Assembly (NCBI GenBank): GCA_008711295.1
Contig: VUYV01000746.1
Span: 103,281-167,280 of the forward strand
Length of the DNA stretch: 64,000 nt
From: Anarhynchus alexandrinus
Taxonomy: Eukaryota; Chordata; Aves; Charadriiformes; Charadriidae
Direction of reading: 5' to 3'
Below the pieces are notes generated by a model. It saw nothing but the letters and a program-made list of their open reading frames with translations, was not told the DNA's origin and searched no databases. Below are positions 1-10,163 of this stretch, piece after piece. Within the stretch, counting starts at the first letter, position 1, and each line of letters opens with the position of its first letter. The translations under genes were made by a program, and so were the position numbers.

Positions 1-1078
1 GAAACCACGGGAGTCATCTGTCATCCAACAGCCCTTATCAGAGTTCAGTACCAGAAAGATGAAACAGCTGTTAGGTTTTAATTTCTACACAAGGATATGG
101 TATGGTGGATGGCAGAGCTTCAGCCGTATTCTTCAGTGCCGGTTGTCCGTGTACTGCCACTCCGGCTGTTAACGAGCCGCATCACTGTAAACCTTCCAAG
201 ATGCTTTGGTTGAGTTTGCCGAGAAGACACTTACTTCACATACGTGCTTGAATATATTTATTAAATGTTTTACCCAGCCTTTAACGGAGGCATCGCTTTG
301 TTCTTGCTGGGTGTTATCTGTAAATTAAGAAATGTTGATTAATGAACATACTTAAAACAAGTACAGTACCTTTTGCCTTTCTCTTCCTTGTCGCTTAGCA
401 ACAGAATTTCTCCCTGTGCAATCCCTGCTACTTCAGGCGGACGGTATCCACTGTATCCACAATATCCTCTCTAATTCTTCTCGCTTTTCCTTTCTAGAAG
501 CCTTGCTAAAAGATTTGAGTAACTTCGTCAACCCCTTGACAGATGTAATAAAGCAGAATAGGATAACATCGAATGATCATTCACTTTGTCAGTGTAAACT
601 TTGCCGTATTCATCAGAAGTCTGTTAAGCTTGTTAATGTTTATAATGAAAATTCCTCTCTTGTGAAGAATACAGTGAAGAAAAACAGCTGGGTTAGAAAT
701 TTAGGGTTTTTAGCTCCTTGAAACACATTTGAGGGATTTGTAGTGCTATAATACCTGCTCATTTATGGATATCTTAATTGCACCAGACTGACTCTGTTTC
801 CTAACCAATATGTACCTTACACCATGATCACTGTTTCTAAATTAATCAAATGTGCAGAATGTTGTGTTTTGGGTGTAGGGAACCCCCCGAGCAAACATAA
901 ATATCCACTGTTTGCCCCCAAAATTTGAGTGTCGCTGGTTTCCTTGTTTATTCCTTGGGTGCTCAAAGTGGTGGGAGTTCTGTGAAGGCCAAGGAGTTTA
1001 TATGCTGTTTCTGCACAGTACTAAGTATTGGTTTTAATATTTTAAATCTTGGATTATGCTTTTTAAAATCTATTCCAG
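1..1078 (+). other. EXOC4: EXOC4 intron, 3' part, before the first visible exon
   Basis: This is non-coding intron sequence leading into the exon at 1079. Short open frames are present (for example 416-721 and 925-1078), but none resembles a protein I know. The frame open across 925-1326 is the real exon read backwards into its intron. The acceptor is the TATTCCAG that ends at 1078. I see no recognisable repeat copy in this stretch. Confidence 0.7.
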
Positions 1079-1322
1079 TGCGAGAAACAAGCCTTCTGGA
1101 AATTAAAGAAGATATGGAACTGGATCCAGAGGAGAACAGCACTGTCTTCATGGGCATACTCATCAAAGGGCTGGCCAAGCTGAAAAAAATCCCTGAAACA
1201 GTGAAAGCCATCCAGGATCGCTTAGAACAAGAACTCAAGCAGATTGTTAAGCGGTCCACAACCCAGGTGGCGGACAATGGTTACCAGAGAGGGGAGAACT
1301 TGTCCCAGGAAAATCAGCCCAG
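1079..1322 (+). CDS. EXOC4: EXOC4 (Sec8) internal exon, first in window
   Basis: This exon encodes part of exocyst complex component 4, a subunit of the octameric tether that docks secretory vesicles at the plasma membrane. It is 244 bases long: two bases completing a valine codon, 80 whole codons, then AG of an arginine codon. The peptide includes [34 protein letters not shown] and [17 protein letters not shown], which match vertebrate Sec8 closely around human residues 255-336 (from memory). It is charged and helix-forming, as expected of the exocyst rod-like subunits. The acceptor is TTCCAG before 1079. The donor is AG|GTAAGG after 1322, a strong consensus. The AG left over joins the G at 9413 to complete arginine, confirming the link to the next exon. 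No stop or frameshift is seen, so the gene appears intact here. Confidence 0.97.
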
Positions 1323-3611
1323 GTAAGGATATTTCAACTGCCGAACCTTGATTGCTGCAAAAAAAAAAAAAAAAAATCTGGAAAAGCGTGTTGTATCTGT
1401 TAATTGCAATTTGAAGAAACGACAATAATATTTTTGCAGTAGCAGAGATCTGAAGTGGTAAAATTTTCAGTGTCTCACTGAAAGACGGATGTGTCTCCAG
1501 CACCTGAAAGCCTTGGGAATTTAAGAAATGTATTCAGAAAGGGGAGGCATTGTTGCTTCTCAGCTAAAGATGTGGGAAAGGGAGACGCTTCCTTCTGCAC
1601 TTGGCCCTAGAAGAGAATCTTTTGGCTAAACAGATGTTTGAAATGCAGATTTGAGGCTGGAAGCACAGTAGAAGCCAGCATTATTTAACTAGCAAGAGGT
1701 GCGTAGTGTTAAGCACTTGGTTTTTAGTTTATTTTTTTTAGCCTAACCTTTTGTTTTAAGCGGCTTTACACCAGATTGACTTGTAATGCTGTCTCAGATT
1801 GCTGGTATGTATGGTCTAAAGAATACTTGGTGCCAAAACAAATACTGTCGTCTTGTGTTGCACTGAATCATGGCTTTACACCGGTGCTGATGCCAAAGAA
1901 ATCTTTAGGTTCCTACGTAACACGACTTGAAAAGAGAAGATTCAGCTCAGTTATTTATTCCAAGTGTAGCAGAGTCCAATTAAGCTGATGCAGGTGCAAA
2001 GCTTTGAAATCATATATGGAACTAATTATATCAGTAACTATATGGCCAAGTTTCTAATTGGTTTGCAGCCCCATTTACATTATTAGCAAGGTGTGGAAGC
2101 CAACCGAGAACTGTGTTTCTGCCGTTCTCCAGGATTCACTGGAACTGTTCTTTGGAAAAATAGGACTCCATAAGGACTAGCTATCACTTCTAGCTGAAAT
2201 ATTAATTTGTGATACTGCACATTGTAATGATCATTGTCCAAAGGGAATTAATGATGGAAAGGAAAAATGAAAACAAATATGTGTGTCTTCATTATATCTA
2301 ACGTTTGTAGTGGAAAATCACTCCCAAGAAAAACTTCAGCTTGATAAAGACTTCTTTTTTTAATTCCTATCATTATCATTGCTGTGGAAACAATTCTGTT
2401 TTGAAGAATTCATGTAATTATGGTACTGATAACCTGGTGAAATTACAACAAGCTTTTTGAGTGGGTCAGAAGGCAGAATTTTAGTTTCTGATGCCAAGGT
2501 GGAGCGTGGCATATGTTTGATGCTTGTTTTATGAATCAATCTTGAAGTTGTATGGCTACTGGTTGTCCACTAAAATTGATAAATTGGATCCAATCATATT
2601 TTAATGACATTAACCTGCCCAGAGGGTTGGGTGAGGTGCAAAAAAGTTTAATTGATTTTGGCATGTGTTTAATAGGAGTTTGTGAGCCTCTAAGATGCTT
2701 ATATTCTAGAGCTATGGAAAGTGTCTTGAATTCTTGTTGAATAAGGAGATAATTAGAACTCGTTCTAAACCTAAATTGCATGTGAAGTTTACAGCAAGCA
2801 GGTGAATTCATTTATATAGAAAAGAATAAATTATAGTATGGAAAGGTATACCGCCCCTTAAATTAGCTACAGTTTTAAATCAAAACTAAGCGACTTCCCT
2901 GCTGTCAAGAAAAAAATAAATCTGAACAACAAGGTCCTCCTATTTCAAGAGAGCTCTGTAAGACCCCAAATTTGAGCATGATGCAGCGCCCGAAACTGCT
3001 TAACTATTCATTAGGCTGTCAGCCACGATGCTTACTTGACCTCAGGATTCGGTGAGTAAAATGTTTTTCAGTTCACCTTAAAACTAGTCACACTTGGATG
3101 CCTCTTAGTCTCTATCAGTGAGCTCAGTGCCTGTATTCAGCTACTGTACTTTAAATGGTATCCGTAAAAATTCTCACTTCTGGCACATAAAATGACTAAT
3201 AAGATGACAGAGAGGTCTGCAGGGTCTGAGGCCGTAGATTGAACCTTCTGCTGGACGGGTTCCCCGCGGCTCACGCGGTATGCACAGAACAAGTTATATG
3301 CATTTCTTCACCGCTGTATGGTGGCTCTCAAAGGTTGACTCTTATTCTTTCCATATGAAAAGGGTGGTGTTTCCCTCCACTTGAGGATAAGGCTGATAAC
3401 CTCCTTGTGGAGGTTCTAGTGTAATTCTTTTGGGGACCCTATATAAAAATTCTATCGAGCCCTCTCATTGTACAAGAGAGAGATAATTTCTAGAGCGTGG
3501 CCAGAAGAGTTGTACATCTCAGAACAGCCGCTGAGTCTGAAGAGATCAGACACTGATCTTGCATTTTTCTTATTTTTTTAAGTATGACTGCCTTTTGCCT
3601 CCTTGCCTAGT
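1323..3611 (+). other. EXOC4 intron, unique sequence
   Basis: This is the start of the 8.1-kb intron between the first two visible exons. An 18-base poly-A run sits at 1359-1376, just inside the intron. The rest is AT-rich unique sequence with short chance open frames (1776-1988, 2552-2740). I recognise no gene, RNA or mobile element in it. Confidence 0.6.
1359..1376. repeat. Poly-A homopolymer
   Basis: Eighteen consecutive A bases lie 36 bases inside the intron after the first visible exon. The tract is not preceded by a recognisable retrotransposed copy, so it reads as a simple homopolymer. Confidence 0.9.
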
Positions 3612-3747
3612 ATTCATCCCTGGAGGTATTTAAAAGACGTGTAGATGTAGTGCTGAGGGACATGGCTTAGGGGTAACTTGGCAGTGTTAGGTTGACAGTT
3701 GGACTTGATGATCTCAAAGGTCTCTTCCAACCAAAACGATTCTGATT
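3612..3747 (+). mobile_element. CR1 LINE 3' fragment (tail-to-tail with next)
   Basis: About 136 bases match the extreme 3' end of a CR1 retrotransposon: the ATCCCTGGAGGTATTTAA coding end, GTGCTGAGGGACATGG, and the TTGGACTTGATGATCTCAAAGG-like tail with TCTTCCAACC. It ends in a TTCTGATTC tail. The copy is 5' truncated, as usual for CR1. It abuts an inverted copy immediately downstream. Confidence 0.88.
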
Positions 3748-4112
3748 CACGGAATCATGGAATTTTCAGAGTTGGAAGGGACCACTAGAGATCATCTCGC
3801 CCAACTCCCCTGCCAAAGCAGGATTGCCCAGAGCACATTACTCAGGACTGCATCCAGGCGGGTCTTGAAAATCTCCAGAGAAGGGGACTCCACCACCTCC
3901 CTGGACAGCCTGTGACACTGCTCTGTCACCCGAACTGTAAAGAAGTTTTTCTGTGTGTTGGAACGGAACTTCCTATGTTCCAACTTGTGCCCATTGCCCC
4001 TCGTCCTGTCATTGGGAACCACTGAAAAGAGTGTGGCTCCATCCTCCTTCAACCCACCCTTTAGATACTTGTACACCATAATAAGGTCTCCCCTCAGCCT
4101 TCTCTTCTCCAT
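3748..4112 (-). mobile_element. CR1 LINE 3' fragment, inverted
   Basis: On the minus strand this is the C-terminal end of the CR1 reverse-transcriptase ORF plus 3' UTR. The minus-strand frame 3792-4142 contains [20 protein letters not shown] and [20 protein letters not shown], hallmarks of this region. The 3' tail (ACGGAATCATGGAATTTTCAGAG as read on +) meets the tail of the + strand copy that precedes it, so the two form a tail-to-tail inverted pair. Confidence 0.9.
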
Positions 4113-6970
4113 AAGCTTTTTCGTATTGACTTGTGCCACCACGTTTTACATTTGTACACAAAACCATTATGAGTTGACTGCAAATTTTTAAGATCAAGAA
4201 TTCTTTTTTTTTGTTATGACTCTAAAGTAACTAGCTCCCAGAGAGTAATGATGTCTTTTATGCCCCTCTGGGTTCTCTCCTCATTGAACCAACAAGGAGT
4301 GGGCTCTTGGATCAGCTCTTCAGAGCTTCATGAATTCTATATTCTCATGTGGAAGACCTGTAGCCCCTCTAAGCTTGCCAGGAGCAAGTCTTGTCCGTGT
4401 TACACAAGGTGTTATGCACCGGGCTTGTTAACAAGCACGTACACGAGCGTGAGCAACAGTGTTGATAATGTGTGGCCCATTTGGTCATCGGTCCTTTGAT
4501 TTGATCGCTCGGTCTAGCTGAATAGAGAGTTGGTGTGAAATCAGAAGGGCTCATTCACTGAAGGTGTCACTAGCCTGGCTGAGGACCTTCATGTAGCGGG
4601 AGAAGGATGTTTTTTACCAGTGGGGTCACAAAGAAAAGACTTGCATGGCTCTGTAATACAGCTGATTTTCAGGTGCGACATGGATGCAGTGATGTAGGAT
4701 AATGGACTTAGAATAGGCCTAACTAGATGGAACGTCTGTGGCTGTCAGATACTTTGCTATGAATATAAACCCTCTTCACTAACATGTGCTTACCCTCATG
4801 AAAAGAGAATGATACCAAGATAGTAAAAACTGTTTAAGGGCAGTAGCATGTTCTAGTAGTTCCCTGTCACTGGTGGAAGATAATTTTGAAAACTGTGCTT
4901 GAATCTCACCTAGTTGCAGCTGACCTTGGCTTTAATTTAAGTGGCCTTTTTTTAAAGTCTAGGTAAGTTTTCTAAAATTTTTAGATGTCTGTTTGGAACA
5001 AGTCTATGAAAAAGGGCTTAAGCATAGGAATTGTGTTGACTTCTTGTTATGAGAGGCTCATTAGAGCACGCGTAGTTCCTGCATGTTTAGAAATATGTAT
5101 CTTGGGTTGTGAAGGACAAGGTATCGTAGAAGAGGCCATGTTGCGTTAGCTTGGAGTACTGCTATATCTTAATGAACCCGTGGGTCTCTTCTGAATTATG
5201 GAAGGTTGTTGAATTTAGAAGAATAATAATCTGGACATATGCCGACTTGTGGACCAGATTCATAGGACAAGATTTTGGTAGGGATGCGTTGCCATAGCTT
5301 TACTTTTAGTTGAAAATCAGCTCAGGAAGAGGAGGTGTATTGACAATTTTGCTACTAAATCCTATCGATTGGATTCAATGCACTTTTCACTACATGTTCG
5401 TAGTATATGAGGCTTTTTACCTCATCTCAAGGATTTAAAATAAATACAGAAATTATATACACGCTAACACCCTGACCAGGCAAAGGACATTATTGCTGCT
5501 AAAATGCATGAATTAGCGACCTCATTCAGGTGTCAGCAGTCACTCTGCATCAATTCATTCTCTGTTATTGCCCAGACAATAGGAGATGCTTCCGGGTGTG
5601 TGTCACTGTCTCTCAACATATTTATCATATTTCTCAGTGAAGGGGTTATGAGATTGCTTTGAGAAATTGCCTAAGCCCGTCTCCTGTCATTCTCTCTATG
5701 CGTTCTGCTGAGGTCACTCGGTGCTGCAACCCCATATGCATAAAATCTAGGCCATATTATTTTATGCTGTTTTGTCTTGTTGGCTGTCTGACACGGACTG
5801 TGTCTGTGTCTCTTTTGGGTCACCTTGTTTCAAAAATGACCTGACAGATTTAGAAGACTTTAGAGAAAAGAAAATTAAGATAAGAGGTGCTGACTAATTT
5901 GAAAACAGGGAGATGTGGAAATATGTGGTTGAGAATGGAAAATGTGATGAGGTGGTAGTTAGCACCACTGAAGAAAGTGGATGGGAGAGATTTCATGTCT
6001 ATCAGTCTGTAATGTGAGAGTAAGAAGATGTTGGAATTTAAAACCAAATAATTCTGTTCAGTATAATACTATTTTAGTAATGGCTCCATAAACAAGTTGA
6101 TAATGTGAGGTCAGGCTCATTTAGGGACAAGAAAAATGAATTTGTCAAACTGTCCAGCTAGTTCGGTTCTGCAAAACTGTACTTTCCTGGGCCAACAAGG
6201 AGGCATATGGATAACTAAATTTTCAATAGTAATGGGTTGTTAGCAGAAGTTGGGCTTGCACTGATACATTTTCTCAGTGGCACATAATTAATTTGCTCCC
6301 ATAATGTTATCTTTTTTTGTTATTCAAGCAAGGCTGTATGTATGTTCCTCCAACATGACGTTCCTCCTGTATCCAAATTCTTCTACATCTGGTTTTCCTC
6401 CAGAAGCCTCCTCCAGGCTTCTGGCTGACGAGCCCCTTGCCCTAGCTGCCTGTCTGTCACTTGCTATGAGAAGTTCTATATATCTCTTAGGGACTGTCGA
6501 AGCAATAGTTGCCTCTCCCATGTCCTAGGGTGGTTTGGAGAAGACACTCGCTTAACAGCGATGGAGGGAGTTTTTCAGGCAGCCTCATCTGCGTATTGCC
6601 CTGTCCCCTTCACTGATAACATTGGTGATGGACTAACAGTAGTTAGGGAAGGAGGGAGATGTATAGGTCCTTCCACCATAGCACCTTCTCAGTTTTGCTT
6701 GGACAGGGTAGTTATTAAGCTTTATACAAAGCCTAAATGGAGGAGGAGAATGGCTTTTCTTCCACACTGGACTTTGCCATATTGAAAATGTGATGCTGTT
6801 ACTGTTGAGAATAGCTGTGTCTTCTGATGCTGTCTTTACCATCACGTCCTGCATACTTCTGTCTATCCCCCACCAGCCTCTTACCTAAATTTGTAGAGAC
6901 CTGTAAAAAAGCAGTGTTTGCTCTCTTAGTAGCAACAACACTCTTCTTTAGGCACTTGTTGCTATTCTTT
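4113..6970 (+). other. EXOC4 intron, unique sequence
   Basis: This is about 2.9 kb of intron with no recognisable gene or mobile element. A C-poor, purine-rich patch covers about 5850-6010. Open frames here are short and overlap on opposite strands (for example 6304-6528 against 6324-6521), which suggests chance. Confidence 0.6.
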
Positions 6971-7229
6971 AGAACAAGAGGAAATGGCTTCCAGTTGGCC
7001 AGGGGAAGTTTAGATTGGATATTCGGAAGAATTTCTTTCCTGAAAGGGTCATCAGGCTTTGGAACGCATTACCCAGGGCAGTGGTGGAGTCCCCATCCCT
7101 GGAGGTGTTTAAGGGTCGTGTAGATATAGTGCTGAGGGACATGGTTTGGTGGTGGGCTGGTCAGTGTTGGGTTAATGATTGGACTAGATGGTCTTACAGG
7201 TCTTTTCCAATCTAGGAGATTCTGTGATT
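6971..7229 (+). mobile_element. CR1 LINE 3' fragment
   Basis: This copy begins at ACAAGAGGAAATGGCTTCC and encodes the CR1 end ([20 protein letters not shown] in frame 7015-7215). It ends with GATTGGACTAGATGGTCTTACAGG, TCTTTTCCAATC and an ATTCTGTGATT tail. It belongs to the same subfamily as the copies at 27893-28159 and 61652-62592, which share the TCTAGGAGATTCTGTG end. Confidence 0.93.
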
Positions 7230-8613
7230 AAGTATGAAGAAAATTGATACACATACCACTTCCTTTGGGATTACTTAAATACCTGTCTTATTGCCATACG
7301 TTCAGTGAATATAGAACTAATGATGTCTCTGTGGTTCTTATGAGTACCATGACTCCTAAACACATCTTTATTTTTAATATGACATACATCTGGCCACGTG
7401 ACCTGTTCTGCTCTGTCTCATTGTACCCTCCCAGACTTATCCAATGGCTCATTCTGTTGAATCAAGGTGCTCTTCTGCTGCACCATTTGAGCGGTGTAGT
7501 TGACATCATTGGTAGGTGGATGGCCCGTGTGAGATCCCCAGGAGATTGCTGTGTAACGCTGTGCGTGCGCATCTAGCTATGTAAAACTGTGGTATGTGAA
7601 TGAGACACAGTCAGCTGATAGGACGTTTATTAAACAATAGCCAGGTTCTGTCCTTTGCAGGCTAGAAGTTCAATCTAGGATCGCTGGAGGGTAGGGTAGG
7701 GGGTTTTATCCACAACATCATGCCAGGTCACTCTCTGTCTGGTGGTAACAGCAGCAAATGTGCAACAGCTTCTTAATTACTCCAGTGAACGCTGCCAGTT
7801 TAAACGACTGCTGAAAGTGGATGTATGCAGATACTCAGCACTCTGAAATGAAGTGGCCCAGGCATGAACGCACACCTCGCACACCTCGTTAGCGATTGTC
7901 TTAGGTCACAGAAGACTGAAGTGTGGCACTTAAGGAGTGGGTGCAGCTCCGGTTCTGCCGCAGATCTTCTGTCCCGCTCCGGGGATCACAACTTCCGATG
8001 GGAAGACGCAGCAAGCATGTGGTAACTCCTAAGCTGCTGCAGTTAAATGTGATGGAGCCTGTCTGTCAGAGCTAGAAGTGCCTAACATATGGATTTGGGA
8101 AGTGTTATCTTCACATTTTGTTGGGGTTACGTGTGTACTTGAATTGCTCATTAAACGGCAGTGAACTTGATCAGAATTTTTCTTTTCTCAAATAATAAAA
8201 AAATGTGATGAGCCATTGCCTTATCACAAAATATTTAGGACTTTGCAAAGGTACATTAATTATAATCATTGGGTGATAAGGAATCCATAAGAGCAGGTAA
8301 AGTGCAGTACATTTAAATGAGGTTATGCTGTAGCACCTTCCTTAGAGTAGTAAAATCTTGATAACTGATGCAGTTGCTGAGGCTTGATGTTTTAGGTTCC
8401 TGATCTTTTGTGTTGTTGAAAACCTGCCATACTATTCATTTCATAATCTAAAGTGAGTATCTTGTATTCTTTTTGTATGGGTAAGTCAATTTTTATTGAC
8501 TTGAGATGCTTACCTTATCTAGGGGAAAAGCAGGTAGTCTCCATCCTGGTCTGCAGCTCTAGCTGGGAACTTAAAATCATCTCTGATATCGTGGTACTGA
8601 AATGTAGTTACTA
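7230..8613 (+). other. EXOC4 intron, unique sequence
   Basis: This is intron with no recognised gene or repeat. A frame at 7244-7576 encodes no known protein and lies beside the CR1 tail. Confidence 0.55.
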
Positions 8614-9093
8614 ATCATAGAATCATAGAGTGGTTTAGGTTGGAAGGGACCTTGAAGGTCATTTAGTTTCAACCCCCTGCCATGGGCAGGGACACCTCCC
8701 ACCAGCCCAGGTTGCTCAAAGCCCTGTCCAGCCTGGCCTTGAACACCTCCAGGGATGGGGCAGCCACAGCTTCTCTGGGCAACCTGGGCCAGTGTCTCAC
8801 CACCCTCAAAGTGAAAAATTTCTTCCTGATATCTAATCTAAATCTCCCCTCTTCCAGCTTGAAGCCATTCCCTCTCGTCCTATCACTACATGCCCTAGTA
8901 AAAAGTCCTTCCCCAGCTCTCCTGTAGGCCCCCTTTAGGGACTGGAAGGCCGCAATAAGGTCTCCCTGGAGCCTTCTCTTCTCCAGGCTGAACACCACCA
9001 ACCCTCTCAGCCTCTCCTCATAGGAGAGGTGCTCCAGCCCTCTGATCATCTTTGTGGCCTCCTCTGGACCCGCTCCAACAGGTCCATGTCCTA
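8614..9093 (-). mobile_element. CR1 LINE 3' fragment
   Basis: This is a minus-strand CR1 copy of about 480 bases. Its frame (8669-9049, minus) is open and reads [17 protein letters not shown] then [20 protein letters not shown], the conserved C-terminal end of the CR1 polymerase ORF. The 3' tail appears on + as ATCATAGAATCATAGAGTGG. It is 5' truncated near GGTCCATGTCC and lies only 320 bases upstream of the second EXOC4 exon. Confidence 0.95.
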
Positions 9094-9412
9094 ATGCATT
9101 TGTCTTTCCCGTAGCCCCAAGTAGAACACATTAAAATTGAACAACTCTGATAGAGAGGAGGCAGTGAGAAGAAAGATCCTCAGAAGTATTTAGGTGCCAA
9201 ACCTAAGCTGCTGACAGCTGACGTTAGTCACCTGAAGCCCACAGAGAGGGTTTGAAGCTAGGTGACCTCCCTGCTCACACGCAGCATCTGTCACAAAACA
9301 GTGTCTATGAAATCACACTCTTCTGACTCCTTGCCCGCTGCTGTGTGCTGCGTGACAGTGTGCCTGTGGTGTCTTCTGGAAACTCACTGGAGGTTGTCTT
9401 GATGGTTTGCAG

Positions 9413-9590
9413 GTTGCTGCTGGAACTGCTAGAGCTTCTCTTTGACAAATTCAACGCTGTGGCTGCTGCGCACTCCGTTGTCCTTGGACACCTTCAGCAA
9501 ACAGTGGCCTCTCCTTGCAGCCAGTACGATGGTGATATCAAGCTCTATGACATGGTTGATGTGTGGGTGAAGATCCAAGATGTCTTGCAG
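9413..9590 (+). CDS. EXOC4: EXOC4 (Sec8) internal exon, second in window
   Basis: This exon is 178 bases long: one base (G) completing the arginine begun at 1321-1322, then 59 codons ending exactly at CAG. It encodes [28 protein letters not shown] and [19 protein letters not shown], which align with human Sec8 at about residues 337-394 (from memory). The leucine-rich start is a helix of the exocyst subunit core. The middle ([13 protein letters not shown]) differs from the human form and is one residue longer by my recollection, so it probably marks a tolerant loop. The acceptor is GGTTTGCAG before 9413 and the donor is CAG|GTAAGA after 9590. The exon ends in phase 0 and joins ATG-CTG-CTG at 54702, about 45 kb downstream. 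No inactivating change is seen. Confidence 0.97.
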
Positions 9591-10146
9591 GTAAGAATCC
9601 TTCGGGTGGGCACATTTTCAGTTTGAAACAGCTCTTATGACCAGAATCCCAGAGAATACCTGTCATACTCAAGAGACAGCTGTGCTGGAATTTGTCTTGA
9701 TTTTTGGTAAGTGGCCACATTTATAATAGATTGTTTAACTCCAGAGAGCTTAAATATCAGCAAAAAAAAATCTGTGGCTTCATCCTTATGGTGTATGGAA
9801 AGGTTGATTCCTTTTGCCTACCAAGTGATTTATCGGAAGCTTTCAAACAGTGACATTTTTGTTCTGTGTTACCATGTCATGCCTGTCTTATAAAGTGTCA
9901 CAGCTCTAATCGCTTGTCTTCTCTTGTCATTATGGCTTGGTTATAGTCAGCTGAGACACTTGCTGCCAGCATGTTTTCAGGGAATTCTGATTTGATTCTT
10001 CTTCTCGACTGTACCTTGCTTAGGCTTTATTCTGGTACCCACGCCTGTCACCTTAGTATCTGAGACTCACAGGCAGCAGACCTATCATCTGTCACATGTC
10101 TGCTCCCTCATTCTTGCTGTGAGGCTAACGCATGCACATTAGAGGG

Positions 10147-10163
10147 TTTTATTTATTTATTTT
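10147..10163. repeat. (TTTA)n microsatellite
   Basis: This is a short run of TTTA units (TTTTATTTATTTATTTT) in the intron. It is too short to suggest a function. Confidence 0.8.

Noticed and set aside
925..1078. Upstream extension of the first exon frame as coding sequence or an alternative start
   Set aside because: The vertebrate Sec8 sequence upstream of VRE is not encoded there, and a good acceptor sits at 1077-1078.
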